Part shown: piece after piece, positions 1-6,435 of the stretch
Numbering within the stretch: the stretch's first letter is position 1
Layout of the letters: the number at the start of each line of letters is the position of its first letter
DNA from: Mesorhizobium sp.
GTDB taxonomy: Bacteria; Pseudomonadota; Alphaproteobacteria; Rhizobiales; Rhizobiaceae
Assembly: GCA_030698645.1 (NCBI GenBank)
Contig: JAUYMV010000233.1
Location: 1-8,624 of the forward strand
DNA length: 8,624 nt
Reading direction: 5' to 3'
Notes under the pieces: generated by a model
Databases searched by the model: none
Told to the model about the DNA's origin: nothing
The model's input: only the letters and a program-made list of their open reading frames with translations
Position numbers and translations under genes: made by a program

Positions 1-315
1 GATGCGGCTCCCCACGAAAAGTCCCTCGGCCCGGCCTCGGCGGAAGCGGTCGAGGTGATGCTTGCCTATGTGCCGCGCGCCGCGCGCGAGATCGCTGAGA
101 CCGCGATCCACCTGCACGGAGGCATCGGGCTGACCTGGGAATATGGTCTGAATGCCTATCTGAGGCGCATCGTGCGGCTCGGCATGGGACTTGGCCCGGT
201 GTCGTCGCACCAACTCGCGGTCTTCGAGCGCCTCAGCGGTTCCAGTCATTCGAGCGAAGCATCGCCGGCATTACCCGGCGCGCGCAATGAGGTGCACCAT
301 GACAGCGTCGTATGA
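1..315 (+). CDS. Acyl-CoA dehydrogenase, C-terminal fragment (5' end outside window)
   Basis: The reading frame is open from base 1 to the TGA at 313-315, giving the last 104 residues of a longer protein. Acyl-CoA dehydrogenases are FAD flavoenzymes that introduce an alpha,beta double bond into acyl-CoA thioesters in beta-oxidation-like pathways. The support is the segment from about 130 onward reading HLHGGIGLTWE followed by an Arg-rich helix (YLRRIVRLG), which matches the conserved C-terminal helical domain of the family (the hGGxGxtxE signature). The preceding alanine-rich helix (AYVPRAAREIAETAI) also fits. The last ~30 residues are Ser/Ala-rich and not conserved, and the final 17 bases overlap the start of the next gene, implying translational coupling. 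The N-terminal and middle domains and most FAD contacts lie outside the window, so the chain-length class and substrate cannot be judged. Family call is fairly secure; substrate unknown. Confidence 0.82.
   Translation, partial: DAAPHEKSLGPASAEAVEVMLAYVPRAAREIAETAIHLHGGIGLTWEYGLNAYLRRIVRLGMGLGPVSSHQLAVFERLSGSSHSSEASPALPGARNEVHHDSVV
289..294 (+). promoter_or_regulatory. Ribosome binding site deciding the lactonase start
   Basis: GAGGTG lies 4 bases upstream of the ATG at 299 (6 bases when measured from the GAGG core). The earlier in-frame ATGs at 191 and 287 have no comparable purine-rich site, and the added residues have no family resemblance, so 299 is preferred. The site lies inside the upstream dehydrogenase gene. 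Confidence 0.6.
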
Positions 316-1228
316 GACCACCGATCCGGCGGCGCCCCTTTTCCTGCATCATGAAGTCCCCGAGGCGATCTTCGCCGACGGACGATGGAACGAAGGCCCT
401 TGCTACTTCCCCGCGTGGCGGACGCTGATATGGTCGGACATCCCCAACGATCGCCTCATGCGTTTCGATGAGATCACCGGACATGTCAGCGTCTTTCGCG
501 CGCCGTCCAACAATTCCAATGGCAATACGGCGGACCGCCAGGGCCGGCTCGTCACCTGCGAACACGGCACACGCCGGGTGACGCGCACCGAACACGACGG
601 TCGCGTCACGGTGCTGGCGGAGCGCTATGGGGACGGAAGGCTGAACAGCCCCAACGACGTGGTCGTGAAGTCGGACGGAACGATCTGGTTCTCGGACCCG
701 AACTACGGAATCAATACGGACTATTTCGGCAATCGGGCGCCAAGCGAACAGGACGGCGCCCATGTCTACCGCCTCGACCCGGCGACCGGCCAATTGGACG
801 CGATGATCACGACCATGACGCAACCGAACGGACTCGCCTTCACGGCCGACGAGAAAAGCCTGTTCGTTGTGGACTCCGCGCGCACGATGGGCCCTGACCA
901 CCCCTGCCATATCCGCCGCTTCGACCTCGCCGCAGACGGAACGCTGGTGGATCAGGGTGTCGTGGTGGAGGCGTCCGCCGGTCTCTTCGATGGGATCAGG
1001 CTCGACGATCGCGACCGCATATGGGCCGGTGCCGGTGACGGCGTCCATTGCTACGCGCGCGACGGCCGCCTTCTCGGAAAGATCAGAACCGACACGCCGG
1101 TGATCAACCTGTGCTTCGGCGGACCCAAGCGGAACATTCTCTACATGTGCTCCCCGAAGCAGGTGTTTCGGGTGCCGGTGCGTGCCCGTGGACTGGACAC
1201 GTTTGCAGCATCGGCGGTGAGCGCATGA
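299..1228 (+). CDS. SMP-30/gluconolactonase/LRE family lactonase
   Basis: Predicted 309-residue six-bladed beta-propeller hydrolase, a typical length for the family. Members are divalent-metal-dependent lactonases that hydrolyse sugar or other lactones. Residues expected for the metal and substrate site are visible: E32 in WNEGP, N119-D120 in NSPND, N177 in QPNGLAF and D231-G232 in LFDGIRLD. These correspond to the Glu/Asn/Asp metal ligands plus the substrate-site Asn described for SMP-30. Blade-type repeats (IWFSDPNYG, LFVVDSA, IWAGAGDG) run through the protein. No signal peptide is seen, so it is probably cytoplasmic. The start at 299 is chosen from the Shine-Dalgarno-like GAGGTG at 289. 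It overlaps the acyl-CoA dehydrogenase by 17 nt and the following SDR by 4 nt (ATGA), indicating operon membership. In this setting it may open a lactone made by a neighbouring oxidase or monooxygenase; that role is inference. Confidence 0.88.
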   Translation: MTASYETTDPAAPLFLHHEVPEAIFADGRWNEGPCYFPAWRTLIWSDIPNDRLMRFDEITGHVSVFRAPSNNSNGNTADRQGRLVTCEHGTRRVTRTEHDGRVTVLAERYGDGRLNSPNDVVVKSDGTIWFSDPNYGINTDYFGNRAPSEQDGAHVYRLDPATGQLDAMITTMTQPNGLAFTADEKSLFVVDSARTMGPDHPCHIRRFDLAADGTLVDQGVVVEASAGLFDGIRLDDRDRIWAGAGDGVHCYARDGRLLGKIRTDTPVINLCFGGPKRNILYMCSPKQVFRVPVRARGLDTFAASAVSA

Positions 1229-1998
1229 CGGAAGCTTTGCCCAAGCACCTTCGGCAGTCTCTCCCGGCGGACCGCCTGGCCGGTCGGGCCGTGCTGGTGA
1301 CCGGCGCGGCCCAAGGTATCGGTCGCGCCATCGCCCGCCTGTTCGCGGCCGAAGGCGCCCGGCTTGCCCTCATCGACGTCAAGGCGCCGGAGCTTGAAGC
1401 CATAGCGGCCGAGATTGGCGCGGAAGCCTTCGTCTGCGACCTGCGCGACACCGAGCGGATCGGCGCCCTGGTCGACGCCGCCGTCGCGCGGCTCGGGCAT
1501 CTCGATGGACTGGTCAACGCGGCCGGAATTCATTCAGCCGGTCCCGTGTCCGAGATCACGGCCGCTCGCTGGCGCGAAGTGATGGCCGTCAACCTGGATG
1601 CGCCTTTCTTCTTGTGTCGCGCGGCCGAACGCCATCTGCGTGCCTGCGACGGTTCGACGATCGTCAATCTGTCGTCTGCGACCGGTCTCTCGCCGTTCCC
1701 GAACCGCGCCGCCTACGCCACGTCGAAGGGCGCGCTGATCACGCTCGGCAAGGCGCTCGCGATGGAATTCGCGCCGGCAATTCGGGTCAACACCATCTGT
1801 CCGGGGCTGATCGATACGCCAATGACGGCGATGCTGCCGAACCACAATCAACTGCAGCAGACGCTGCAGCGCTATGCACTTGGCCGGCTCGGGCGCGACG
1901 ATGAGGTTGCCCAGGCCGCCTTGTTCCTGACTTCGAACGCGTCTTCCTTCATCACCGGCACCACGCTCGCGGTCGATGGCGGACGGACCTTTCACTGA
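1225..1998 (+). CDS. Short-chain dehydrogenase/reductase (classical SDR)
   Basis: 257-residue NAD(P)-dependent oxidoreductase, the standard length of a classical SDR. A Rossmann fold is evident: TGAAQGIG at 26-33 (TGxxxGxG cofactor loop), an acidic residue D51 at the end of beta-2 that favours NAD(H) over NADP(H), C71-D72-L73 (adenine contact), NAAG at 98-101, N123, and the catalytic S151, Y164 and K168 (YATSK) with the usual 13-residue Ser-Tyr spacing. The C-terminus has PGLIDTPM and ITGTTLAVDGG, typical of the 3-oxoacyl-ACP reductase-like subgroup. The start ATG at 1225 overlaps the upstream stop (ATGA), so translation is probably coupled. An in-frame ATG at 1048 would add 59 residues lying inside the lactonase gene in a different frame and is rejected. 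Probable role: reversible oxidation of a secondary alcohol to a ketone, or of a diol intermediate. The substrate is not deducible, and such proteins are often over-annotated as FabG. Confidence 0.9.
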   Translation: MTEALPKHLRQSLPADRLAGRAVLVTGAAQGIGRAIARLFAAEGARLALIDVKAPELEAIAAEIGAEAFVCDLRDTERIGALVDAAVARLGHLDGLVNAAGIHSAGPVSEITAARWREVMAVNLDAPFFLCRAAERHLRACDGSTIVNLSSATGLSPFPNRAAYATSKGALITLGKALAMEFAPAIRVNTICPGLIDTPMTAMLPNHNQLQQTLQRYALGRLGRDDEVAQAALFLTSNASSFITGTTLAVDGGRTFH

Positions 1999-2002
1999 GG
2001 AG
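1996..2002 (+). promoter_or_regulatory. Ribosome binding site overlapping the SDR stop codon
   Basis: TGAGGAG combines the SDR stop codon (TGA 1996-1998) with a strong Shine-Dalgarno sequence 7 bases before the ATG at 2010. It supports that start and suggests that a ribosome terminating on the SDR can restart on the monooxygenase. Confidence 0.7.
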
Positions 2003-2009
2003 TGACCCG

Positions 2010-3776
2010 ATGAACCGAGCTGTCCAGTTTGACGTCACCGAGCCAGCGCAGGAACGCCAGATCGCCGAGGACTGGCTGGACCGGTTCAACGATGCGCTCG
2101 AACGCGCGGATCAGGCAGACCTCGAAGATTTGCTGGCGCCAGACGGCTACTGGCGCGACCTGCTGGCTCACCAGTGGGATTTTCGCGCGCTGAAGGGCCC
2201 GCATGTCATCGCGTCCACGCTGATTGCGGAAGGCCGGGCCAAAGGGGTCCGTGATTACAGGCTCCACCTGGACTACAGCGCCCCGAAGTTCATGACGCGC
2301 TCGGGGCGAAAGGTCATCGAGGTCTTCGTGGATTTCGTCACCGCGCTGGGCACGGGCAGCGCTCTGGTCCGACTGGAGAAGTCGCAGGACGGCGCATACC
2401 GCGCCTGGGGCCTGATGACCTCCCTGCAATCGCTGAATGCCTTTCCGGAGGCGATTGGCAGGCATCGTCCCGAGCGCGTCGCGGTCCGCGCGGAAGGCGA
2501 GAACTGGGTCGACAGGCTGGAGCAGGACCGCAACTTCGATACCGAGGAGCCGGAGGCCCTCGTAGTCGGCGCGGGACATTCCGGGCTGATGATCGCTGCG
2601 CGGCTGAAGGCGATGGGCGTGCGCACGCTGGTCATCGAATCGTTGCCACGGGTCGGCGATATCTGGCGGAACCGCTATCACACGCTCCAGCTCCACAACG
2701 AGATCGACACCATCGATTTTCCCTATGTCAGCTATCCGCAAACCTGGCCAACCTACGTGCCGAAGGACATGTATGCGGCGTGGATGGAATTCTACGCGCT
2801 GGCGATGGAACTGCCCGTCTGGACTTCGGTCCGCTTCATGGGCGCCCAACGCGACGAGGCCGCGGGTAACTGGACCGTCCGTCTGTCAACGCCGGATGGC
2901 GCTGAGCGCATAGTCCGGCCGAAGCACGTCGTCATGGCGACGGGCGGCGTGTCGGGCCGCAAGAAGATTCCGTCTCTGCCGGGACTCGACCAGTTCGCGG
3001 GAACGGTCGCCCATTCGGCCGACGTTCGGCCGACGGACGAGTACCGCGGCAAACGCGCGATTGTGGTCGGAACCAGCACCAGCGGGCACGACATCGCGCT
3101 CGAACTCTACCAGCGCGGATGCGACGTGACCATGGTGCAGCGCAGCCCGACCACGGTCGTCAATATCGATCCGGCGAACCTGATCTACGCGCTCTACAAG
3201 GAGGGTCGCCCGATCGACGAGATCGACGTCGTGGCGATCGCCAACGACTTCGACGCGACGATTGCCAGCTATCGCGACTTCGCGCGCATCGTCAGCGAAA
3301 TGGACAAGGACCTGCTTGCGGACCTGGAGAAGGTCGGATTCCGCACCCACGCGGGCTATCTGGGCGGCGGCTACTTCGCCAACTACATCCACCGTGGGGG
3401 CGGCTACTACCTCAACGTCGGTGCATCGGAATACATCGTCGATGGCCGCATCAAGCTGATCCAGAACGAGCGGATCACCACCTACGAACCGGACGGCGCG
3501 AGGCTGGACAACGGAGCTCTCCTCAAGGCCGACGTCGTTGTGCTGGCAACGGGTTACCATAACCAGGAAGTCGATATCCGCGAGTATTTCGGGGACGCGG
3601 TGGCCGACAAGGTCGGCATGGTCTGGGGATGGGATGAGGGTGGCGAAATCCGCCGTGCGTGGCGCCCGACCGGCCAGGAAGGGCTCTGGATCCAGCTTGG
3701 CGGCGTTCCGCAATCCAGGACATACTCGAAATTGCTGGCCTTGCAGATCGTCGCCGAACTGCGTCATCTGAAATGA
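2010..3776 (+). CDS. NTF2-like domain fused to flavin-containing (class B-type) monooxygenase
   Basis: 588-residue two-part protein. Residues ~15-150 resemble an NTF2/SnoaL-like alpha+beta domain (helix FNDALERADQADLEDLLA, then WRDLLAHQWDF at 48-58). From ~180 onward it is an FAD/NAD(P)H monooxygenase. The FAD Rossmann motif is GAGHSG at 187-192, followed by an acidic beta-2 end (VIES) and PRVGDIWRNRYHTLQLH. An FxGxxxHS fingerprint-like motif lies at 329-336, the NAD(P)H motif GTSTSGHD at 354-361, and the C-terminal ATGY at 513-516. Fusions of this layout are known and usually annotated as flavin-containing monooxygenases or NAD(P)/FAD-dependent oxidoreductases; related enzymes hydroxylate heteroatoms or do Baeyer-Villiger chemistry. 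The Baeyer-Villiger consensus needs Trp four residues after the His; here it is V339, so that activity is not assured. The central Gly of the second dinucleotide motif is Ser356. It is the last gene of the plus-strand operon, 11 nt after the SDR. Probably soluble; substrate unknown. Confidence 0.87.
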   Translation: MNRAVQFDVTEPAQERQIAEDWLDRFNDALERADQADLEDLLAPDGYWRDLLAHQWDFRALKGPHVIASTLIAEGRAKGVRDYRLHLDYSAPKFMTRSGRKVIEVFVDFVTALGTGSALVRLEKSQDGAYRAWGLMTSLQSLNAFPEAIGRHRPERVAVRAEGENWVDRLEQDRNFDTEEPEALVVGAGHSGLMIAARLKAMGVRTLVIESLPRVGDIWRNRYHTLQLHNEIDTIDFPYVSYPQTWPTYVPKDMYAAWMEFYALAMELPVWTSVRFMGAQRDEAAGNWTVRLSTPDGAERIVRPKHVVMATGGVSGRKKIPSLPGLDQFAGTVAHSADVRPTDEYRGKRAIVVGTSTSGHDIALELYQRGCDVTMVQRSPTTVVNIDPANLIYALYKEGRPIDEIDVVAIANDFDATIASYRDFARIVSEMDKDLLADLEKVGFRTHAGYLGGGYFANYIHRGGGYYLNVGASEYIVDGRIKLIQNERITTYEPDGARLDNGALLKADVVVLATGYHNQEVDIREYFGDAVADKVGMVWGWDEGGEIRRAWRPTGQEGLWIQLGGVPQSRTYSKLLALQIVAELRHLK

Positions 3777-3809
3777 GAAAGCGAAACCACCGGCAAGGCT
3801 GACGAGCTC

Positions 3810-3838
3810 GGCCGCCCGGACGACCGCCGGCCCTTATT
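3810..3838 (+). terminator. Possible weak intrinsic terminator at the convergent junction
   Basis: Between the two converging genes, GGCCG (3810-3814) pairs with CGGCC (3828-3832). An inner CGG/CCG pair (3817-3819 with 3824-3826) closes an ACGA loop, with a small CC/C internal loop between the two stems. TTATTT follows at 3834-3839 on the plus strand. The T-run is interrupted and coincides with the stop codon of the minus-strand gene, so this is a weak candidate. No matching T-run follows on the minus strand. Confidence 0.33.
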
Positions 3839-5123
3839 TCATCGCCACCCTCGCGCCCGGCGCGATGGTATGCGGCGCGACGTTGAGCGTCTCGACGGCG
3901 AAGCCGGCGGCGGCCTTGTATCCGGCCATGAAGGCGGCGCGCTCCGCGGCCGGGATGACGTCGTCGATGTCCTCGAATGTCCCGCCGCAGCGTTCGTCTA
4001 CCATGTTGAGCAGGCCGAAGGGCCCCGCGCCGCGATTGCGCAGCACCAGTTGTCCGATCGGCCCGCTGAGCTTCGCGTCGAAGGCCGCCAGCGCCTCGGC
4101 GGTGAGCCCGTGCGCGATCAATACACCGCCGAGCAGCCGGCCGTCGACGATTGCCTGGCTCGCGCCGTTCGACCCGGTCGGATACATCGGATGCGCCGCG
4201 TCGCCGATCAGCACCACCTTGCCGTCGTGCCAGGTCGGGATCGGCTCGCGGTCGATCATCGGGTTCTCGTAGGCGATCTCGGCGCGCGACAGCAGTGCGG
4301 GAACATCCAGCCAGTCATAGGTCCAGCCCGCGAAATGATGGGCGAAATCCTCGATGCGCACGGGCTTGAACCAGCCGCTGTTCTTCCATCCCTCCGAGGC
4401 ATCCATCGTCACCTCGGCGATCCAGTTGATGGTCGCGAGGCCGGTCGCGGGATCGGGCGCCGAAATCGGATAGAAGACGAAGCGGTGACGATGCGTACCC
4501 AGCCCGACGAAGGAAGCGCCGCCGCGGATCGGCACGCCAGGGCTGGTGCCGCGCCACATGATCGCGCCGCCCCAATGGATCGGCGGCTGGTCAGGATGCA
4601 TCTGCGCCCGCACCGCGGAATGCAGCCCGTCGGCGCCGATCAGCATTGCGCCGCTTTCCTCGGAGACAGTTCCGTCGGAAGCTTCGACGAGCGCGGTTAC
4701 CGTGCCGTCGGCCTCATTGCGGTAGCCGGTCACGCGCTGGCCAAGCCGGACGGCGCCGGGTCCGATGCGTTCGACCACCTTGCGGTAGAACAGCATCTGC
4801 AGTTCGCCACGGTGCACGGCATATTGCGGCCATTTGTAGCCCGCCAGCAGGCCGCGCGGCTCGGCGTAGACGTCGTTGCCGTTCAGGCCTACCAGCGCCC
4901 ATTCGCGGGCCGGCAGCCCGATGCGGTCGAGTTCTGCCGCACCGATGCCGAGATCCTCGAGTTCGCGCACGGCATTGGGCTGCAGATTGATGCCGACGCC
5001 GAGCGGGCGCAATTCGCGCACCGATTCGAACACGACGCAGGGCACGCCGATCTGGTGCAGCGTCAGGGCCATGGCGAGGCCCCCGATGCCGCCGCCAGCG
5101 ATCAGGACAGTGTGTGCGGACAT
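3834..5123 (-). CDS. FAD-dependent monooxygenase, aromatic-hydroxylase (group A, PhzS/salicylate-hydroxylase-like) family
   Basis: 429-residue single-component flavoprotein hydroxylase. Group A enzymes use NAD(P)H and O2 to hydroxylate aromatic or related ring substrates through a C4a-hydroperoxyflavin. All three fingerprints are present: GGGIGG at 10-15 with E33 at the end of beta-2 (FAD ADP binding), the DG motif GADGLHSAVR at 163-172 (FAD and NAD(P)H), and the GD motif GDAAHPMYPTGSNGASQA from 307 (FAD ribityl). The GD motif with GSNGASQAIVDG, together with an MWRG segment near 189-192, recalls the flavin-dependent oxidoreductases related to PhzS and 3-hydroxybenzoate 6-hydroxylase rather than ubiquinone hydroxylases. 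The start at 5123 has GGAGGG 9 bases upstream. It is on the same strand as the CoA-transferase but 145 nt downstream of it, so it may have its own promoter or be the end of a three-gene operon. The true substrate cannot be told from sequence alone. Confidence 0.88.
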   Translation of the reverse strand: MSAHTVLIAGGGIGGLAMALTLHQIGVPCVVFESVRELRPLGVGINLQPNAVRELEDLGIGAAELDRIGLPAREWALVGLNGNDVYAEPRGLLAGYKWPQYAVHRGELQMLFYRKVVERIGPGAVRLGQRVTGYRNEADGTVTALVEASDGTVSEESGAMLIGADGLHSAVRAQMHPDQPPIHWGGAIMWRGTSPGVPIRGGASFVGLGTHRHRFVFYPISAPDPATGLATINWIAEVTMDASEGWKNSGWFKPVRIEDFAHHFAGWTYDWLDVPALLSRAEIAYENPMIDREPIPTWHDGKVVLIGDAAHPMYPTGSNGASQAIVDGRLLGGVLIAHGLTAEALAAFDAKLSGPIGQLVLRNRGAGPFGLLNMVDERCGGTFEDIDDVIPAAERAAFMAGYKAAAGFAVETLNVAPHTIAPGARVAMK

Positions 5124-5132
5124 GTATGCGAT

Positions 5133-5138
5133 CCCTCC
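5133..5138 (-). promoter_or_regulatory. Ribosome binding site of the FAD monooxygenase
   Basis: Read on the minus strand this is GGAGGG, 9 bases before the ATG at 5123-5121. It supports that start, which also places the N-terminal GGGIGG motif at the usual distance from the N-terminus. Confidence 0.6.
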
Positions 5139-5254
5139 GTTGCCCGTCTCCTACTGATTTTCCGGACCGGAGGGAACCGCGAAATGCGGACGCAGGCCCC
5201 GGGAATGAGCTTCGCGGGCGACGCAGCAGACGAGAAAGAAGAAGAGCCGGTTTT

Positions 5255-5277
5255 GCGGGGAATCCGTGTCATCCCGC
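5255..5277 (-). terminator. Hairpin at the 3' end of the CoA-transferase gene, doubtful terminator
   Basis: On the minus strand GCGGGA (5277-5272) can pair with TCCCCGC (5261-5255) with one bulged base and a 10-base loop that contains the TGA stop of the CoA-transferase. The following bases are AAAACCGG, then a pyrimidine-rich tract around 5229-5248, not a proper U-run. It could be an mRNA 3' structure or a partial attenuator inside the 145-base gap, or chance in GC-rich DNA. The rest of the gap (5124-5254) shows no recognisable promoter or gene. Confidence 0.2.
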
Positions 5278-6435
5278 CTTGGCGTCGGAGCCGATGTAGG
5301 CGGCCATCAGTTCGGCATCCTGTCCCAGACGCGGCGCCGGCGTCAGCGACGGGCGTTCCGCTCCCTCCTGCCGGAAGGCCGGTCCGAAGGCGAGCGGCTC
5401 GCCGTCGACGGGGATGCCAGGCGTCTTCGGATAGAGGTCCCGAAGAAATTCCAGCAGGTCGCGGACGCGCGCCGCCGGAACATACGCCGCGTTGAGCTTT
5501 GTTTCCAGGTCCGCGGCGCTGGCGGAGGCGAAGGCGGCGTTCAGCGCGCCGCGCAATTCGTCGGTCGCCACATTCGCGAGGAACGCCTCGCTGGCGAGCC
5601 CGGCGGGGATGTAGGGCGGGCCGGCGAGTTCCGGCCGGCCGAGCAGCCTGCAGAGCGCCGAAAACTGGCCCATCGTGTTGGCCGCAACGGAGATGTGGCC
5701 GTCCGACGTGGCGAAGGTCTCGGCGCCCGGGCTGCCGACGAAGCCGCGATTTCCGACGCGTCCGGGCGGCACACCGGTGGACAGCACCGTCGCGGCGGGC
5801 CCGGACATCAGCGCGATCGCCGAATCGATCATCGAGACGTCGATCGTGATCGGGCCGTTGTCGCCACGCAACCGGCGCACCACCGCGGCCAGGATCGCCT
5901 CGGCGGCGCTGATTCCGGTGGCTATGTCGATGACCGGGAAGCCGACCTTCATCGGAGCGACATCATCGCCTCCCCCTTGCATCATCATCATGCCGGTCGC
6001 CGCCTGGATGACATGGTCGTATGCGCCGCGCGAGGCGTTCTCGCCGGACTGACCCCAACCGGAAATCGAGCAGTAGATGACGTCTGGCCGCACCGCCCGA
6101 ATGTCTTCCGGGCCGAGGCCAAGCCGCTTCGCTACGCCCGGGCGAAAATTCTCGACGAAGATTTCGGCGCCTCTGGCCAGGTCCAGGATCGATTGCCGAC
6201 CCGACGGGTCGGCCAGGTCGACGACCAGCGACTTCTTGCCGGCATTGAGCGCGCGGAAGCCCGGCGCAAGCCCGTCGAGTTCCGGCTGCATGGCGAGCGC
6301 GCGCATGGCGTCGCCGCTGCCCGGCCGTTCGATCTTGATCACCTCGGCGCCAAGGCAGCATAGATGATGCGTCGCGCAGGGGCCGGCCAGCACGTGAGTG
6401 AGATCTATCACGCGATATCCTTCAAGCGGCAGCAT
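5269..6435 (-). CDS. Class III CoA-transferase (CaiB/BaiF family)
   Basis: 388-residue protein, matching the usual 380-410 residues of the family, which moves CoA between acyl-CoA thioesters and free carboxylic acids and also includes racemases. Typical features are the opening LEGYRVIDLTHVLAGP (4-19), GAEVIKIERPGSGD (29-42), LNAGKKSLVVDL (63-74), the VENFRPGV motif (94-101), and GAYDHVIQAATG (137-148), in which D140 matches the aspartate that forms the acyl anhydride/thioester intermediate. The Met-rich stretch TGMMMMQGGG at 147-156 fills the loop after the catalytic Asp. ATG 6435 is chosen because GAGGAG lies 6 bases upstream; in-frame ATGs at 6456 and further upstream would extend more deeply into the amidohydrolase gene. 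It overlaps that gene's stop by 14 nt, so the two are almost certainly co-translated. Likely role: CoA activation of an acid produced in this pathway, feeding beta-oxidation. Donor and acceptor are unknown. Confidence 0.9.
   Translation of the reverse strand: MLPLEGYRVIDLTHVLAGPCATHHLCCLGAEVIKIERPGSGDAMRALAMQPELDGLAPGFRALNAGKKSLVVDLADPSGRQSILDLARGAEIFVENFRPGVAKRLGLGPEDIRAVRPDVIYCSISGWGQSGENASRGAYDHVIQAATGMMMMQGGGDDVAPMKVGFPVIDIATGISAAEAILAAVVRRLRGDNGPITIDVSMIDSAIALMSGPAATVLSTGVPPGRVGNRGFVGSPGAETFATSDGHISVAANTMGQFSALCRLLGRPELAGPPYIPAGLASEAFLANVATDELRGALNAAFASASAADLETKLNAAYVPAARVRDLLEFLRDLYPKTPGIPVDGEPLAFGPAFRQEGAERPSLTPAPRLGQDAELMAAYIGSDAKAG

Noticed and set aside
1048..1224. N-terminal extension of the SDR from an upstream ATG at 1048
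   Set aside because: The extra residues are the out-of-frame translation of the lactonase 3' end. ATG 1225 puts the TGxxxGxG motif at the normal position.
2886..3767. 293-codon minus-strand frame opposite the flavin monooxygenase, and a similar one at 1992-2849
   Set aside because: Both are antisense to a clear two-domain monooxygenase and have no motifs of their own.
3870..5495. Long 541-codon plus-strand open frame opposite the FAD monooxygenase
   Set aside because: It is the antisense shadow of a gene with all three group A hydroxylase motifs. The translation is Arg/His/Asp-rich with no recognisable domain and runs through the intergenic gap.
5266..6363. 365-codon plus-strand open frame opposite the CoA-transferase
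   Set aside because: Shadow frame of low complexity (Arg/Gly-rich). The minus strand has the CaiB/BaiF motifs.
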